Positions 22,801 to 34,700 of a stretch of 64,000 nucleotides of DNA are shown piece by piece (the first letter of the stretch is position 1; every line of letters begins with the position of its first letter). Source of the DNA: Knoxdaviesia capensis (lineage: Eukaryota; Ascomycota; Sordariomycetes; Microascales; Gondwanamycetaceae); the NCBI GenBank assembly GCA_001510575.1, contig LNGK01000008.1, positions 2,148,077 through 2,212,076 of the forward strand. Reading direction: 5' to 3'. A program made the translations under genes and the position numbers. The notes under the pieces were generated by a model. That model searched no databases. It was given only the letters and a program-made list of their open reading frames with translations, and had not been told where the DNA came from.

Positions 22801-23329
22801 AGTGCTGAAGAGTCTCGCAGTTGAGTACGTGGAGATCAAGGGCGGATTTAGCTGCCGCCACGCACCAAGCATCGACCTGAAGAAGGTGGTCGACCCGCCG
22901 TCCGCCTCTGGGGGCATGCCCAGCAACAACGCCGGAAACGGGGGCCACCGCCGGCGGTTCAGCATTGGCGGGCTGATGGGTGGAGAGCGGGAGCGCGACG
23001 AGATCCGCGATCTAGACCGCGTCCCGCCGCAGACGCCCCGAACGCCGGGCAAGCCGAGCCGCGGGGGCGATAACAGCACGTCCAACTCGGACATGTCTGA
23101 CGAGAGCATCCCGCGCAACCACCACCGCAGCTCGTCGCGGCGGCCGATGGGCGAGACTAGCACGCACGTGCAGAGTGATCTGGGCGGCAGCATGATTCTG
23201 GAGTTTGAGATCTTCATTGTCAAGGTGCCGCTGCTTTCGCTGCATGGTATCCAGTTCAAGCGGATGTCTGGAAATACCTGGCAGTACAAGGCTATGGCGG
23301 ACCAGATTCTGAAGGATCTCCGGCTTTGA
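19832..23329 (+). CDS. KIN1: KIN1/PAR-1/MARK-type Ser/Thr kinase with KA1 domain
   Basis: Fungal KIN1 kinases act at the cell cortex in polarity, exocytosis, septation and the ER stress response. Exons 19832-20377, 20580-21210 and 21336-23329 encode 1056 aa. The first ~155 residues are low-complexity Ser/Pro/Thr-rich. The kinase domain spans about 156-421: IGAGSMGKVKLA glycine loop, VACK lysine (186), HRDLKIEN (HRD Asp near 292), DFGLSN (310), and CGSLYFAAPELL activation segment. A long disordered Arg/Ser-rich region follows, then a C-terminal KA1 domain with LEFEIFIVKVPLLSLHGIQF and a final ADQILKDLRL. All catalytic residues are present. Introns are 202 nt (phase 0) and 125 nt (phase 1); intron 1 splits the glycine-loop strand from VACK. 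The start is the first ATG after a long pyrimidine-rich leader. Yeast KIN1 and KIN2 are of similar length. Confidence 0.95.
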
Positions 23330-25334
23330 GCGCTAGTACGACAGCAAGGCCCTTCCGAGACCAACAACACTCGAATATATAGTTCATCTGCGCTTCTACT
23401 ACGTCAAGGAAAGGGTAATAGTGGAATGAAACCGGGGAGATATGCTCAGGATTTGGGGGTTCTTTTTCTTTTTTCCCTTCATTTTCTGTTCTGTTTGGAG
23501 GGTGGTGTGTTCATTCATTTTTGCCTTGTTTTTCGTCTTCTTCTCAAGCTCATTGCCATTCTGGTTGTGTCTTTCATTTGCGTTTCCCTTTTCTCACGAT
23601 GGGATCATGCCGGGTTTATCTTTCTCCGTCTCATATTTCTTACCGCTGTTGATCTTTTTTCCTTTTCTTTTTCCTTTTTCTTTTTTTCTTCTCCATCTGG
23701 CCGTCTCCTCCTTGGATGATATTCCTCTCTATAGCTTTTCTTGGGCGTATGGCTACATGGGGACTCGAGCTACCAGACAGAGAGGAACAGGATGTATTCA
23801 CTCGTTTTTCTTCTGGTTTTCTTTTTGTAATGAGGGGAGAGAGAAGAGGACCTGGTTGTCCGTTTGCTTGGTTTTTGATTATAGACTGTTGCGGCCATCT
23901 TTCCCTTCTTGCGGCTACTATCCCCTACTACTTTACTACACCTCTTATAATTCTAATACAGCACCGACTACAGTGCGTCCTACCAAACCCGAGAACTACA
24001 CGAAACCGGGAACCTGTGATGGAGCATGAAGCCGTGAAGTGGCAGGAGATGGAGCTTGTGATATGCCGAGAACCCTAACACAACCCTAAAACGAGAATAA
24101 ACATCCGGCCCTTGATGCCTGAGGCGACAGAATCACGTGGTGGGCTGCAAATCACTGTCCGGAGATTTCCCCTCTCAATGCTTAATGCTTGCCCTGTTTT
24201 GTGCCGTTTGTTCAACCAACCTAAGTAAGAAAGGCAGAAAAAAAAAGGTGAATAATCACAAGGTTGTCCCAAGGAAAAAGCAAAGAGCATTATCTGCATC
24301 GCCGACGACTTTTTAATATCTTCCTCCCTCCTCCTCCCAGATTGTCATCACCACCCACCCAATCCCTCTTTTTCGACTTCTCACGCCAAAGCCTTTTTCC
24401 CGGTGCTGTGGAATAAGAGAGCAGAAAGAAAGAGACGATTACGCGTTATTCTTCTTTCTGGATTCTCTTTCCCTGCGCTTGGTGCTGTATGGGGCCAGAT
24501 CCTCTCAACATTTGATTCTTATCTTCTTGATAACTTTTAATAGGATTTTCTTTTCTTTTCTTTAATATTTATCTTATATCCAGTTCTATAGAGGCATTTT
24601 CGTTTCTCTTCTTGTATTCTTCTTCTTTTTTCACGGATTTTCTAGAACCCCCACGATCCTTCTCATCCTCCCACCCTCTTCTCCCTCGTGATCTCGCTCT
24701 CTCACTCGCCGGCTTACTCGTTTGGGAAACCAGAGCTTCAATCGACTCACCAAGTTGAAAGCACGGACCGGGTTCTGTCACCATCACGATAACCTGCCAC
24801 CACATACTTTACGAAAGGCGCACATACACACACACACACACACGCCCGATAGATTGACGAGACGACGCCTTTCGCTCTGAAATACGCGACCTTCATCTTT
24901 CCTCTCATCTGATCTCCCCGTTGCTGGCCCAAATTTTGTCGACCTCTGCTTCGGAAACTACTTCATCTTGCTTGTGTTGATATATTCCTGTTTGTGCATG
25001 GTGGGACAGATATTGCCCAATATCCAAGGACATTCAATCTTTCACTGGAAAGCTGGTGGCTTGCTTGTTTTCTTTGGTCATCATTTTCTATATATCAGCC
25101 CTTGGAGGCAGCGACCCACGACCCACGACCCACGAGGGCTTTATAGGGAGCTACAAAAACATTATTCAGGGCGTTCTATTTACATTTGTTAAACCCAGCC
25201 TAGAAAACCCCCACGAATCTCCAATTCCCACAAACTTCACCTGCTCATTTTCACCATTGAATATTTCCAATATTCAACCTCAACCAAACTACCCCAACAA
25301 CACGATACGAAACCCTTCCTTCTTCCACCTCGAC
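23330..25334. other. KIN1 3' region and CAF40 promoter/leader
   Basis: The first ~700 nt are T-rich (23450-23700) and fit a KIN1 3' UTR and terminator. The part from about 24300 onward is C/T-rich on the plus strand and fits a CAF40 promoter and leader. It also holds an (AC)n microsatellite at 24825-24843, telomere-like AACCCTAA near 24070, and a triple CGACCCA repeat near 25112-25132. The CAF40 frame is open for 93 codons upstream of its ATG but without another ATG. Confidence 0.5.
24825..24843. repeat. AC microsatellite
   Basis: A run of about nine AC units lies in the CAF40 upstream region, about 490 nt before the ATG. Confidence 0.9.
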
Positions 25335-26750
25335 ATGATGATGCCAACCGCGCATTCCTACCAGCAGCACGGCTACCATGGCCAGACCGAGTCGTCGTGG
25401 ATGCAGCCGACCCAGCAGCACCTTGCCGCGGCGTCGGCGCTGCAGCTGCAGCAGTACAACCGCATGATGGGCGGCCACGGCCCGATGGCCGGACTGGGCG
25501 GCGGCGGTGGCGGCGCTGGAGCCAATGCTGGAGCTATGGGCGGTCCCGGCGCCGGAGCTGCGGGACACGCCCACGATGGCGGCCCGCACGAGATGATTGT
25601 CAGCGATGATAACCGCCGCACTATGGCGTACATTGCCGATCTGCTGAACGAGAACACGCGCGAGGCGGCTCTGCTGGAGCTGTCCAAGAAGCGTGAGCAG
25701 GTGCAGGAGCTTGCCCTGATCCTCTGGCACTCATTCGGTATGTGATGAAGCATTCATCCAGATGGCTCCATCATAACCTGCTCTAGCGGGGGATCTATCT
25801 CTTCTGATCTGGCTGTACACAAACTAACTTTTTTTGCCATTGTCCAGGTGTCATGACCTCGCTTCTGCAGGAGATCATCTCTGTGTACACTCTTCTCAAC
25901 CCGTCCCAGCTGACCGCTGCGGCGTCGAACCGCGTTTGCAACGCCCTGGCTCTCCTCCAGTGCGTTGCCTCTCACAACGAGACTCGTACTCTCTTCCTTA
26001 ACGGTTAGTTCCTTTCTAGCTCTCCATGTTGCTGGAGTAGGGAGTGAACTCATGTCTAACCCTTGTTGCTCTTCTCGCTGTAGCCCACATCCCTCTTTTC
26101 CTCTACCCGTTTCTCAACACTACCTCAAAGTCCCGCCCTTTCGAATACCTCCGCCTGACTTCGCTCGGAGTTATCGGTGCCCTCGTTAAGAACGACTCGT
26201 CCGAGGTCATCAACTTTCTGCTCACCACCGAGATCATCCCGCTCTGCTTGCGCATCATGGAGACAGGCTCAGAGCTTAGCAAGACGGTTGCTATTTTCAT
26301 TGTCCAGAAGATTCTTCTCGATGATAACGGACTGAACTACATATGCGCCACCTATGAGCGCTTCTACGCCGTCGGCACTGTTCTGAGCAACATGGTCGGC
26401 CAGTTGGTCGAGCAACAGACTGCTCGGCTGCTCAAGCACGTTGTGCGCTGCTTCCTTCGGTATGTTGCGCCGATGTCACATAAGATCGCTCTGCGTTCGC
26501 TTTCCAACTCACAATGACACGACGAAGGTACCATTACTAACACTGCCTTTTTTCTCTCTCTTCTAGCCTGAGCGACAACTGCCGTGCCCGCGAGGCTCTT
26601 CGCCAGTGCCTCCCCGAACCCCTCCGAGACGCCACATTCTCGTCAGTGCTGCGCGACGATGCCGCTACTAAACGGTGCCTTGCTCAGCTGCTGTACAATA
26701 TCGCCGAGGGCGTTGTCGACCATAACCCCTCCGGCCACGCCGGCCTGTAA
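25335..26750 (+). CDS. CAF40: CAF40/RCD1/CNOT9, subunit of the CCR4-NOT complex
   Basis: CAF40 (CNOT9) is the armadillo-repeat subunit of CCR4-NOT, the main mRNA deadenylase. It binds NOT1 and tryptophan-containing peptides of RNA-binding proteins and GW182-like partners. Four exons (25335-25737, 25848-26003, 26084-26459, 26567-26750) encode 372 aa, and every junction keeps frame. The first ~85 residues are a low-complexity Gln/His then Gly/Ala-rich tail (a run of six glycines in AGLGGGGGGAG). The conserved RCD1 domain follows: IADLLNENTREAALLELSKK, YTLLNPSQLTAAASNRVCNA, LALLQCVASHNETR, FEYLRLTSLGVIGALVKND and NMVGQLVEQQTARLLKHVVR. The protein ends NPSGHAGL. The start is fixed because no other ATG lies upstream in frame; MMM offers three adjacent Mets. 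Yeast Caf40 is also 373 aa with a Q-rich N-terminus. Confidence 0.97.
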
Positions 26751-29700
26751 CTTTGATACTCACGCTTTTTAACGAAGATCAAATGCGATCAAAGACCAAA
26801 AAATACACAAAAGTCTCACAGAAAAAAAAACCCCCTCGCAAGATCAACCACAAACTCGTCCCCTTGTACTCGTATAAAAATATTTCAATCCGATCTTACA
26901 CCGGCTGTCTGCTCGATACCGAAACAACCATCCAAGATATTCAACAGAGGAACATCAGAACATCCCGAGCGACAACGGCACACGGAACGGGGGTTTTGAC
27001 CTTTCCCGGTGCTCCGGCGGACGTGCGGACAACCGGTGCTTAAAACACCACCCAATTCGAAAAGTTCCATCAGTTTCAAGCGCTCCTTCGCAAGTGTACG
27101 GCTATTATTGTTTTTCTCATTTTCCCTTTTCACGTCTTCTTCTCTTCTACCAAAACCTCTTTTCACCCCCTTATCTTTTGTTCTGGTTTCGAGGCGTTCA
27201 GTTTCTATGTCCTGGGATTTCTTTTACACTATTTTCTTGCATGAGGCCGTCTGATTTTACATGATATCACCACATGGTTTTCTGGCATTATCAATGGACA
27301 TATACCTCTGTCCATGGGTGTTTTTTCTTTTCTTCTTCTTCTTTCCTATGTTGCAAGCGGTTATTATCGGCGTGTTTGAGAGCTTGTTCCTTTTTCTCCG
27401 GGGCTTCGGTGGTATTCGCACCGAAGCACAGCAAACGGACAAGCGACAAACGCGCAGGGCCTGCTTTAAATTTTTTTTTTTAATCATGGAGTTGACCTTG
27501 GGTGGGATCTTGATAGAGAGATATTTCGTTCTGGTTCTTCTCATATTTTCTTTTTCCCCGTCTGTCTTTTGTGGAGTGTTCGTGAACCATCCCTCTCCAG
27601 GCTCACGTTTGTCTCTTTGACGATGTACTGGCTCAACTCCATTCATTTGAATTGGGCCGCTGTCCAGGCATGTTTCCCTTTGGGATGCAGCTACGACGAA
27701 CATGGCGAATGGTTGGGAACACTTCAAGAACCTACCGGAGATAGAGGACGGAAGCTAGACGTGGCAGAGGGGGAGACCCGACGAACTTGGACGATTTGGA
27801 TGACATCTCCATGGTTGGGCGGCTGCAGGTCTGTCGCCTAGCGAGACGTGATAGTACTGCACCAACCACGGCTTAAGGCGCGACCACGCCTTACCCCTCT
27901 TCGTGCCCTGTTCGCCAGTGTCTAGTCCTTGCTCTCTTCATTTGTGTATGAATAACAACATACGTGGAAAGTGTATGTTGGTATGTGTCAATATGGTGTT
28001 TTTTAAAAGGGGGGGGGGTGTGTACGGGAACATGGAGGGAGTTTTCATTCTCGGGGCCATATTATCCTGTCTTTATACTTTTACTGTCTATCAAACAAAA
28101 CCGAAAGAAGCAAAGCATCAAAAAAACCAACATTTCTTTTTCCTACTCTGTTCATCCTTCTCCTTTCCTGTCTTCTTTGCATGCCATGTGTTAGCCCCCA
28201 GTTCTGTCTGGGTGTATCTCCAAATTGTTTCCGCGGACCCCTTTGGCCCCCGCTCCTCTTTGCGTGAGTTGTTTCTCTTGACAGGGGGATATCTTTGGGC
28301 CCATCATCCGCCACAAAAGGTCCTCGTTTGGGAAGATGGGAAGCTAATAATTCTGAACGAGGCTGCGCCAGTCAGAGCAAGACACACAGAGAGGGACAGA
28401 GAGCCCGAGAGGCCCAGAGTCGCACTTTGAAAAGGGGGGGCGAGTATCGGCATGAGGGGGTGGAGCCCCTCTCTCTGTCCCCCTCGGTTTCTCGATGTGC
28501 TTCGACAGAAAAGGAAAAACGGGCGTTAATATGGACAGTGTGATGCGAGCAAGGCGGTCACACTGGACACACACACTTATGAAGGACTCGACTTGGCAAA
28601 CGAGACACGCGTGTGCGTTGTCGAGATTGCACGCAGGGCCGACTGCCCTCGTTGTCCATACATGGCTTGTCGACAGCCTGTGATTGTCCAGGCCCAGCGC
28701 GCGCTTCGTTGGACAACATGGCTGGGCGGACGACGGCTTCAAGCCAATGGGTGCCGGTAGTCGACCAGGACAGCAGTGTCAGCATGTCGTCGACGTTCTG
28801 GAGTGGGGGGAGGAGAGGGTGCACCAGCCACACACAGCGCTGTTCGAACACGATGTGTGTGTGATAGATTACTCTCCCACTCTCACGGCGGTCTGTGATA
28901 TTTCCTCCTAGGCTGCAGCGGAAACATATCTCAGTTGAGCAGGAGCCGAAGCGCAAGGGGCAGCCGGTTTCTATGTTTGGAAAGCCGGTGAAGAGGCTCT
29001 TTTCGAGGGACGTTCTCCGTGGTGTCTCTGTCTGCACCATCTCTCTCAGAATTAGGCCCGTTGGACAGCAGTCTCACTTGGACAATGCGCTCACACACAC
29101 ACACGCGCACAGATGTGGCAGAGTGCTGGTTCAGATAGCTTACAGAGTGACAGAGAGAAAGTGACAGGCTTACAGAGGACCCATTTCTTTCTGCCTGGTC
29201 CCCATTTGTCCTACTCCCTCCCCATGAGCGCGCGAGAATAGGGAGGCGAGATTGATCTGTTCAAGCGAGGACCTGGGAGGGCGTGTCTGGTGAGACAACG
29301 CCATCTCGAAGCGGAAATACGAAGGGACCAAGAAACGAAAGCGAAAAGCCCGCGGCTTTTCCATCCCCTTTGCATGTGTCTGTGTGTCCTTGCTGAGAGC
29401 ATGTCCACAGCCTGCATCCACACACACTTGCCGGGAATGTTCCGTGTATATTGCCCATCCTCGTTTGAGCAGCCGTGGTTCGTCGTCCCTGGTCCAAGGG
29501 CAGGTTCTCGTAACAGGTAGCTATCAGAAAGGGGGCAAAGAGACCAAAAGATCCTCTTCTCCCAAGAGGGAATAGGGGGGAGATGGGAGGGAAGTAAAGG
29601 GGGGGGCGTGTGCTCGTGAGTATGAGCCGAACAGCAAAAGAAACGGACGCGCGGGCGCAAAGTCGAGCGGTCTCTGGACAGTCAAAGTTTCCTCTTGATA

Positions 29701-31600
29701 TCATGGGGTGGTAGACGGCCGCAACGCAAACCAGAGGCCAAGCTGCATGGACGGCAAAGTCCGAGTAGGAGAGAGGAGGCCTGAAGCTTCAGTTTTCATC
29801 GGAGAGATGCACGGAATCCAAACGCAGGTAGCAACGGTCGCTGGAATGCTTTCGAGATCATCGGCAATGCACATCTGCATCCTGAATCCTCCGGAATGAC
29901 ACTACACTATGCTACTTTGAAGAAGGGGGGGGGCAGCAAAGATCCTTCTTGACCCTGCCGACCTCCCCTTTTGACTGGTGATGGCTTCTAGCGGGTGTTG
30001 GGGAGATAGACCTAAAAATGGAATGCGGCTTTGTCTCCTCATGTCAGACACTCACTCGCTCTCGCAAAGTGCAGCATACACATACATCCAGATAACGAAC
30101 TGCAGCAGCTTCAGGCGCTGCTGGAGAGATGGGAAGAGGAGGAAGATGAGGCTGACTGGCTGCTGAAAGATATCACGGCTCGGTGCTAACGAGGAGTCTC
30201 ACCTCTTTTCACTGGCGGTGGAGACTGTGGGAATTGTTGGGGATGCTGAAGCCTACAGTTGTGGTCCGATTGTTCCATCAATCTCGATAGCTGCTCGGGC
30301 TCATTCACTGCGAGGTCTGGCATCGAGTGACGTGGTTGTGTACTGCCCTTCCACCCCATTTTTGGTGTCTTTCGTCTAGCTGACTGTATCTCCAAGCTCC
30401 GTTCCAGTGTCACTCCCCTTGCACTAAGCCCATCTTGTCTTGACCTGAGAGAGCTACATGCAACAGTCAGAGAATAGCACAGGGCCGGTGCTCTTACGCC
30501 GCCGCCAATCGAAGATGCTGGCGAGACACTCACTCATATCTCGCTCGGGTACGAGCAAACTGGCGAGCCGGTGAGTCGACCTTGGCGATACAAAGGGAAA
30601 CGAAAAGGGGACCGGGCAGACCGTTAGGCTGCTGCTTCTGCTTTTCTTCCCGTGCCAGTTCAAGCCTTCTAATAGGCACTGGGGGGGATATGTCTCCGGG
30701 TTTGCAGGCTAGCAGCCTGTGTCGAGACACGGCATCTAGGTGCAGAAGCCCCGATATGCAAGGGCCCTTGAGACTATTCGGCGGTATACCCACGGCGACT
30801 GGGTGTCACTGGATTCTATCGAGAGATGGTGAGCCTCTTGTCAAAAAGGAGGACACGCAGGCACTTATACGGGGCACTGGCAGCTATACCGTGGTAGCTA
30901 CAAGATAGCCTGCAGTGGCAGAAAGGAGGCGAACACAACCAGGCAACGGCGCTTATCTATGTCACTGACAGCCAGAGACGGGTCTCCAGAGGCAGAAAGC
31001 CCAAGATTTCTCTGATGGCATTCTGCTGACGGCAGTATAGACTGGAATCGAGCGGAGTGGCAGAGCTGAGGTGCATACAGGGAGGAAAAATAGAGTGGCA
31101 TACGTTCCCACTCTCATGTCACATCGGGCCACTACGATATACCGAATTCTACCAACCACTCACTGGAAGTTACCGGTGATATGACCAACCGAGGCGGCCT
31201 ACGGGAGAGAGACACCCGGAATGACAACAACATGCAACCGCCAGACACAGTTACCCACACGAGAACGAGAATAGACAGACAGACAGCTCTTCAAGCCCAA
31301 AGAGCCACACATGCATGCACCAGGAAGTCAAAGATAGATCCGGGGAGGCTGTGTCTGTGTGTGGCCCGCTATCTCACCCACACCAATACCACATACTCGT
31401 GTATGGAGTGGTGCTGTCCCTCGGCAGACTCTGCCCGGTTGTCCGTCCAGTGGCGGTGGAGAGAGAGACAGCAAGCAAGCAGCATTGCTGGGGTGGTGTC
31501 TTATATCCATCGAGTAGGGGAGCAGAGTCACTTAACCCCTGGAGAGATGCAGGCGTGTGTAAACGCTTACAGAGCGGACGGTGCCTGTGCTTCTTGTGTT
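26751..31600. other. Start of gene desert
   Basis: After the CAF40 3' UTR (T-rich to about 27.3 kb) no conserved coding sequence is seen. The longest ATG frame is 160 codons on the minus strand (28558-29040), without recognisable motifs. The region contains a G10 tract near 28009-28018, AC/CT short repeats and otherwise balanced unique-looking sequence. No tRNA, 5S RNA or transposon protein fragment was recognised. Confidence 0.5.
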
Positions 31601-31671
31601 TGTGTGTGTATGTATGTGTGTCCAGCATGAGGTGACCGTTGGCCCAATCACACACCTCAAGAGACGCCTGG

Positions 31672-31760
31672 TGAGAGAGGGAGAGAGGGAGAGAGGGAGA
31701 GAGGGAGAGAGGGAGAGAGGGAGAAGACGAAGACGAAGACGAAGACGAAGAGGAAGAGGG
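31672..31760 (+). repeat. Compound purine repeat (GGGAGAGA)n-(GAAGAC)n
   Basis: About six 8-nt GGGAGAGA units run directly into about four 6-nt GAAGAC units, then degenerate GA-rich sequence. The plus strand is all purine except for the C of GAAGAC. Purine/pyrimidine mirror tracts of this kind can form triplex or other non-B DNA. It does not encode a recognisable protein. Confidence 0.92.
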
Positions 31761-34700
31761 AAGCAAAGGAGGCAAAAGGGGGGCCCCCATATTTGCAGAA
31801 CCAGAGAAGAGAGACAGAGCAAGAGAGAAACAGAAGATGGAGGGGGCGTGTCAGAACGAGGAGCAAACGAGAAGAAGAGCCAGAAAGAGACAGAGAGTAT
31901 GTGAGACGACGGGGGAAGAGGAAACATGAGACGGACACAAAGTCATTCAGACACACTTCCCACCGCCCACGCGAAAAGGTGCTGAGGCCAGAATGCGGGT
32001 GACAGGGCTGATTGATACAGGCTGTCATCAATTCGCATTGACACTTTCTTAGTTGTTCATCATATCAGCTTTTTCTCTCTGCCCGCCCCCCTCTCTCGTC
32101 TCTGGTCCAAGACGACTTCGAAATCTTACACCCCCCCACCACCCCAAGAAAGCCAAATCCTAGACTATTTTCCTACACCCCCCTGATTTTTCACAACTTG
32201 ACTCCATTAGTTCCCTCGTAGCCAGTCACATTGCTGGAAGTGGGAAAAGAATCCGGATATGCAGGCCCCTGGAAAGAAAAGAAGACTTAAAAACAAGAAA
32301 AGGAGGAGAGAGAGAGAGTGAGTGAGAGAGGGAAGAGGAGAAAAAAGTGCCGTCGTCCTCCTGTCCTACTGGTCAAAGCTTTCTCTTCTTTCCCTCTTCC
32401 TTCCATTCAAGCGCCGTGACTGGGGCCATGGTTGCATTGTGTTCTCCGTACACCTGAGGCATCTGTCTCAATACCACAAGTCTCTCTCCTGTCTCTCTCA
32501 AACTCTCACTCTGACTCGCACACGCCCCTCTTCTGCCTTGGATGCGCTGTTCCCAATCTCCCAGCCTGTTCTACAGTACACTAGTGAAGACAGAAAAAGG
32601 CATGGTAGCACCCTACCGTGCCTGCTTGTCCATCTACAGCCTAGCGACCGTCCTTCATCGGCAACCTGCAGCAACTCACCCCTCGCTGGTGCTCTCTCTC
32701 TCTCTCTCTCTCCACCTTTGCCGAGTTTCACAAAACTACTAGGAAGTCCTGTCAGTGCTGGTGCTCTTGGCGGTGCATAGACGTGACTGGCTGAGTCCCC
32801 GGAAAGGGGGTGTGGGAGGGAGAGAGAGGGTGCCAAGCCGACAGCCGCTGCTACTACAATACGCATCTCCAGAAGCTATGGACGGAGACACTGGGCCTTT
32901 CTCTCCTCTAACAGCATAGCTTGATGTGCCAACCACCAGACGGGAGGGCCACCATCGCGTTCCCCTAAGCGTGTCTCTTCAGCTGCTGTGTGCCGCGAGC
33001 CCTAGGGATGCGGCGTATGGAGAGGTCACTGCCGCTAGACTTGACAACTGGGGGCCGTAAGCTGAACACACACAGATGGTTATCATCAGGAACAAACACC
33101 ACTCACTAGACATGGTTCCAGAAATTGGTACAGTGACACTGCGCGTTCATTTCCCTCTCGCTGCCTCCTTCTCATGGCATTTTTCTCTCACTCACCCCTC
33201 TAGCCAGGGTACTTTAAACCGTACAGGTGCTACGTAACTCAGCCAGGCAGTAGTGGGAAGCCGGGATGATTGCCACGGTTTACTGATCCTTAGATACTGG
33301 CGGAACTGTAGGGCTACCCTGCGAGTTGCACGGACGCAATGGCAAACTCCGGTGCCATTGGGACTCACTCTCTCTCTCTCATGCATGCAAGCTCTTGTAA
33401 ATTACTTGGCGCTTACAGAGGGAGAGAGGGCTTTTAGAAATGAAACGGCCTGCACAGATCGACCTCATCCTATTAGCAATCAGTAGGGAGGAAGGAGATT
33501 TTCTTCTGCCGTTCAGGGGAACGAAGGGACCATTCATATCCACCGGCGATGTCCATGCACCCCGTTATATCGACGTAGAAATGGCTATGCACTCGTACAG
33601 CGCATTGAGTAATGGGCCGGTCCAAGGAGCTTCTGGCGTTCCTGGGTCTACGATAGGGGGGCCCTGTTGAGTGTTACTTTGTGCTTGACGCGTGTCTGCG
33701 GCTAGGTCGTGATGTGTCACTCCATCAGACACACACGGGCCACAGCACACTCACCCACGTTCGTGCCCAAATCGAGAAGACGGCCCCTTTGCATTGCTGT
33801 GACAAACAGGCACGGACGCTTCGTCCGGCCTGGCACTTAGGGCTCGCGTGGATGACTTTTTCCTGTCTTTTCTCTTTCTTTTTCGGGCTAGATGTTCCCC
33901 GGGTCTGGAAGAAGGAACACACATCGTGGCACATGGCATTCTTCCGCGGTTCGATGTGGACTCTCGAAGACAGCCAGTTGATCCGTGCAGGCTTGGACAG
34001 AGAGGCATCGCAGACGAAAAGATAATACCCGCGAGAGGAGGTTCTATAGGTAGTGTGTGGAAATTGTCCCTCTTTCGTTCTCTCTCTCGCGTTCCCCCAG
34101 TGTCTTCAAGATCAGGCACCCCCCCATACCCGGGATTGATATCCATCGACATACTAAAAGGCGAAGTAAAAGAAAAAGGGATTACCCAGGCTAAGAACCC
34201 TGATCCGCGAAGGTTTCTGCAACCTATCGATATATGGTAGCCTGGTGAAGTGGCTCTCTGCGCATGAATGCGGCAGTTACTTTCTCGTGTTCCTTTCTGC
34301 CCATGCTTGCTGTCTCTTTTTCTCTCTCCTGAGACCCCGTTCATCTGGTGTTCACACCTGAGGCTTCCGTTCCAGATTTCCACCACCACCACCACAACCA
34401 TAACCGCACCCCACCTAGCCTTGTCCTTGGGCCTGGGCTTCTCGAGGAGCATGATCGAGGAAAAGGGGGGGGAAGGCGGTGGGAAAAAGAAGGCGAGTTT
34501 GCATCTTTGCTTGGTTCACCAAGCACAGATACCACCTCGAAAGTTTGAAGAGAGAGATCCGTTCTTCCCGTCCATTGGGTTCCACGCTTTGCGGGCGTTT
34601 CCAAACCGACGCGCCGAAAGCGGCCTGAACATGAAGGCTCAAGGGCGGGAATACCAGCGACCAGACACGACACATGTATGCACCGACAACTGGTATACGT

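Noticed and set aside
25056..25334. N-terminal extension of CAF40 by 93 codons
   Set aside because: The open frame has no ATG, its content does not resemble the family, and the conserved protein starts at the MMM at 25335.
28558..29040. 160-codon minus-strand ORF with ATG
   Set aside because: No recognisable domain, signal or neighbour; this length is expected by chance in the desert.
33940..33965. GGTTCGA-like sequence suggesting a tRNA T-arm (also at about 54361 and 56781)
   Set aside because: No acceptor stem, D-arm or A-box could be matched around any of them.
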